Positions 5,821 through 7,142 of a stretch of 7,142 nucleotides of DNA are shown here, one piece after another (positions within the stretch are counted from its first letter, which is position 1; every line of letters starts with the position of its first letter). The notes beneath the pieces are model-generated. The model was given only the letters and a program-made list of their open reading frames with translations, had not been told where the DNA came from and searched no databases. This DNA is from Lentisphaerota bacterium (GTDB taxonomy: Bacteria > Verrucomicrobiota > Lentisphaeria > Oligosphaerales > JAFGRS01). The stretch is from assembly GCA_012514865.1 (NCBI GenBank), contig JAAYZO010000236.1, positions 1-7,142 of the forward strand. Reading direction: 5' to 3'. The position numbers and the translations under genes were made by a program.

Positions 5821-7142
5821 TCAGTCCAGGACCTGCTGCTCGGCTGCCGGCACCCAGAAGCTGTTCAGATCCGTACCCAGGGGATAGACGCGCACATTGC
5901 GGTAGCGCCGGTGGATGGCGCTGAGGCTGTACGGGCTGGCCAGGAAGGTGTAGGGCTGCTCCTCGTGGATGATGCCATGGAAACGCCGGTAGAGGGCATT
6001 GCGCCGGTCGGCGTCGAACTCACGCCGGGCCGTCTCGATGAGGGCGTCGGCCTCGGCATTCTCGAAACCGCAGTGGTTCGAGCTCTTCGTCTTGCGGGCC
6101 TCGGACGAGTGCCAGAGCTGGTACGGGTCCTGCTCGTAGGACAGACTCCAGCCCAGGCCGCAGGCGTCGAAGTTCCACTCGTTCAGCCGCTCGGTGTAGA
6201 CATTCCACTCCATCTCCAGGATGTTCATGATGACGCCGACCTTGGCCATGTCCTCTTTCATGATCGGCGCGATGCGGCTGTAGTACGGGTGGTTGCTGAT
6301 CAGCAGGAAGGTGAACTCCAGACGCTGGCCGTCCTTGTCGAGAATGTTGTCGCCATTGCTGTCCTGCCAGCCGGCCTCGGCCAGGAGCTGCCGGGCCCGC
6401 TGCGGGTCGAAGGGGTACGGCTCCAGGCTGCTGTCGTAGCCTGGGCTGTCGATGAAGAACGGCCCCGTGACCAGCCGGCCCAGGCCGCGGTAGACGTCGC
6501 GCAGGATGCGCTCGCGGTCGGTCAGCAGTGTCATCGCCTGACGCACCCGGCGGTCGGCAAACAGCGGCCGGCGCAGATTCCAGCCGATGTAGAAGTACAC
6601 CCGGCGCGTCTCCTGCATCTTCTCAAAGCGCTCGGCGAAGAGGGCATCGCCAGTCTGGTCCGTCCACTGATCCGTGGTCAGGCCGGTACGGTCCACCTCG
6701 CCCTTGCGCAGGGCCTGCAGGGCCGCGTTCGGCTCCTTGATCATGCGGAAGCGCACCCGCTTCAGGTGGGGCTTGAGCCCGTAGTAGTCCTCGTTGCGCC
6801 GGAACACCACCTCGCTGCCCTTCTCCCAGCGGTCGAAGATCCAGGGGCCGCAGCCGACAATCATGCGGTTACGCTGGTCGTTCTCGTTGAAGCCGTCCGG
6901 CCGCGCCGGGTCGAAGTCGTAGAAATGCCGCGGCAGCGGCGAGAGACTCAGCGTCATGCTCTCGCTCAGGAAGTACGGCTCGCGCCAGATCACCCGAAAG
7001 GTGTAGTCGTCCAGCACCTCGATGCGGTCCAGGTCGCTGAAGTAGTTGCGCACCGGCTCGCAGTGAATGCCGGGGTTGCGGATCACATCCACGTAGAAGG
7101 CGAAGTCGTGCGCCGTCACCGGCACCCGGGTGAAGACCCGCC
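5821..7142 (-). CDS. Extracellular solute-binding protein, family 5 (peptide-type), 5' end outside window
   Basis: This is the substrate-binding component of the importer and should be periplasmic or lipid-anchored. The 439 residues visible start inside the protein, with RVFTR preceding PVTAHDFAFYVDVI, the family-5 segment usually found about 100-200 residues from the start. The signal peptide and first lobe are therefore missing. Other family features are the VGCGPWIF stretch (the usual GTGPY-like site), FADRRVRQAM (helix after the strand WNLRRPLF), PFDPQRARQLLAEAGW, and a C-terminal segment with NALYRRFHGIIHEEQP and DLNSFWVP. The GTG at 7125 is internal, not the real start, since the frame stays open to the window edge with family-like sequence. 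It heads the operon and ends 28 bases before oppB. The visible part gives no reliable clue to whether the ligand is a peptide, a modified peptide or another solute. Confidence 0.93.
   Translation of the reverse strand, partial: RVFTRVPVTAHDFAFYVDVIRNPGIHCEPVRNYFSDLDRIEVLDDYTFRVIWREPYFLSESMTLSLSPLPRHFYDFDPARPDGFNENDQRNRMIVGCGPWIFDRWEKGSEVVFRRNEDYYGLKPHLKRVRFRMIKEPNAALQALRKGEVDRTGLTTDQWTDQTGDALFAERFEKMQETRRVYFYIGWNLRRPLFADRRVRQAMTLLTDRERILRDVYRGLGRLVTGPFFIDSPGYDSSLEPYPFDPQRARQLLAEAGWQDSNGDNILDKDGQRLEFTFLLISNHPYYSRIAPIMKEDMAKVGVIMNILEMEWNVYTERLNEWNFDACGLGWSLSYEQDPYQLWHSSEARKTKSSNHCGFENAEADALIETARREFDADRRNALYRRFHGIIHEEQPYTFLASPYSLSAIHRRYRNVRVYPLGTDLNSFWVPAAEQQVLD

Noticed and set aside
5028..5924. 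A 298-codon open frame on the plus strand opposite oppB
   Set aside because: It is a Gln/Arg/His-rich shadow of the OppB coding frame with no recognisable domain.
7123..7125. GTG at 7125 as the start of the binding protein
   Set aside because: The frame remains open to the window edge and the preceding residues fit the family. A binding protein starting here would lack its signal peptide and first lobe.

Overview
This 7.1-kb, very GC-rich window carries one plus-strand gene and one minus-strand operon that converge tail to tail. The organism is probably a high-GC environmental bacterium, most likely of the Planctomycetota or a related PVC lineage. Three observations point that way: the secreted cyclophilin has an extra small N-terminal domain of a kind I associate with planctomycetes; the OppC-type permease is unusually long; and a double-hairpin element of a type I recall from PVC genomes lies in the intergenic region. 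The lineage call is an inference from recalled patterns, not from a search.

Layout. Positions 1-99 may be the 3' end of an unrecognised plus-strand gene. Positions 100-721 hold no convincing gene; they contain a paired-hairpin dispersed repeat near 353-396 and several isolated stem-loops. Positions 722-1435 (+) encode an exported cyclophilin-type peptidyl-prolyl isomerase. From the right edge back to 1422, all on the minus strand, is a peptide-type ABC importer in the order solute-binding protein (N-terminus outside the window), OppB permease, OppC permease, OppD ATPase, OppF ATPase. Gene junctions are tight (28-bp gap, 35-bp overlap, 15-bp gap, 2-bp gap), so it reads as one transcription unit with its promoter to the right of the window. 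OppF overlaps the cyclophilin gene by 14 bp at their 3' ends.

How the genes work together. The binding protein captures a peptide-like solute in the periplasm and delivers it to the OppB/OppC channel, which the OppD/OppF ATPase pair drives from the cytoplasm. Two features are unusual. OppC carries an extra helical hairpin inside a YejE-like periplasmic loop. OppD has Asp in place of the catalytic Walker B Glu while OppF keeps Glu, which suggests an asymmetric ATPase pair. The cyclophilin is probably independent of transport and works as a periplasmic folding catalyst. I see no defence system, CRISPR array, RNA gene or intact mobile element, and nothing I would call a wholly new system.
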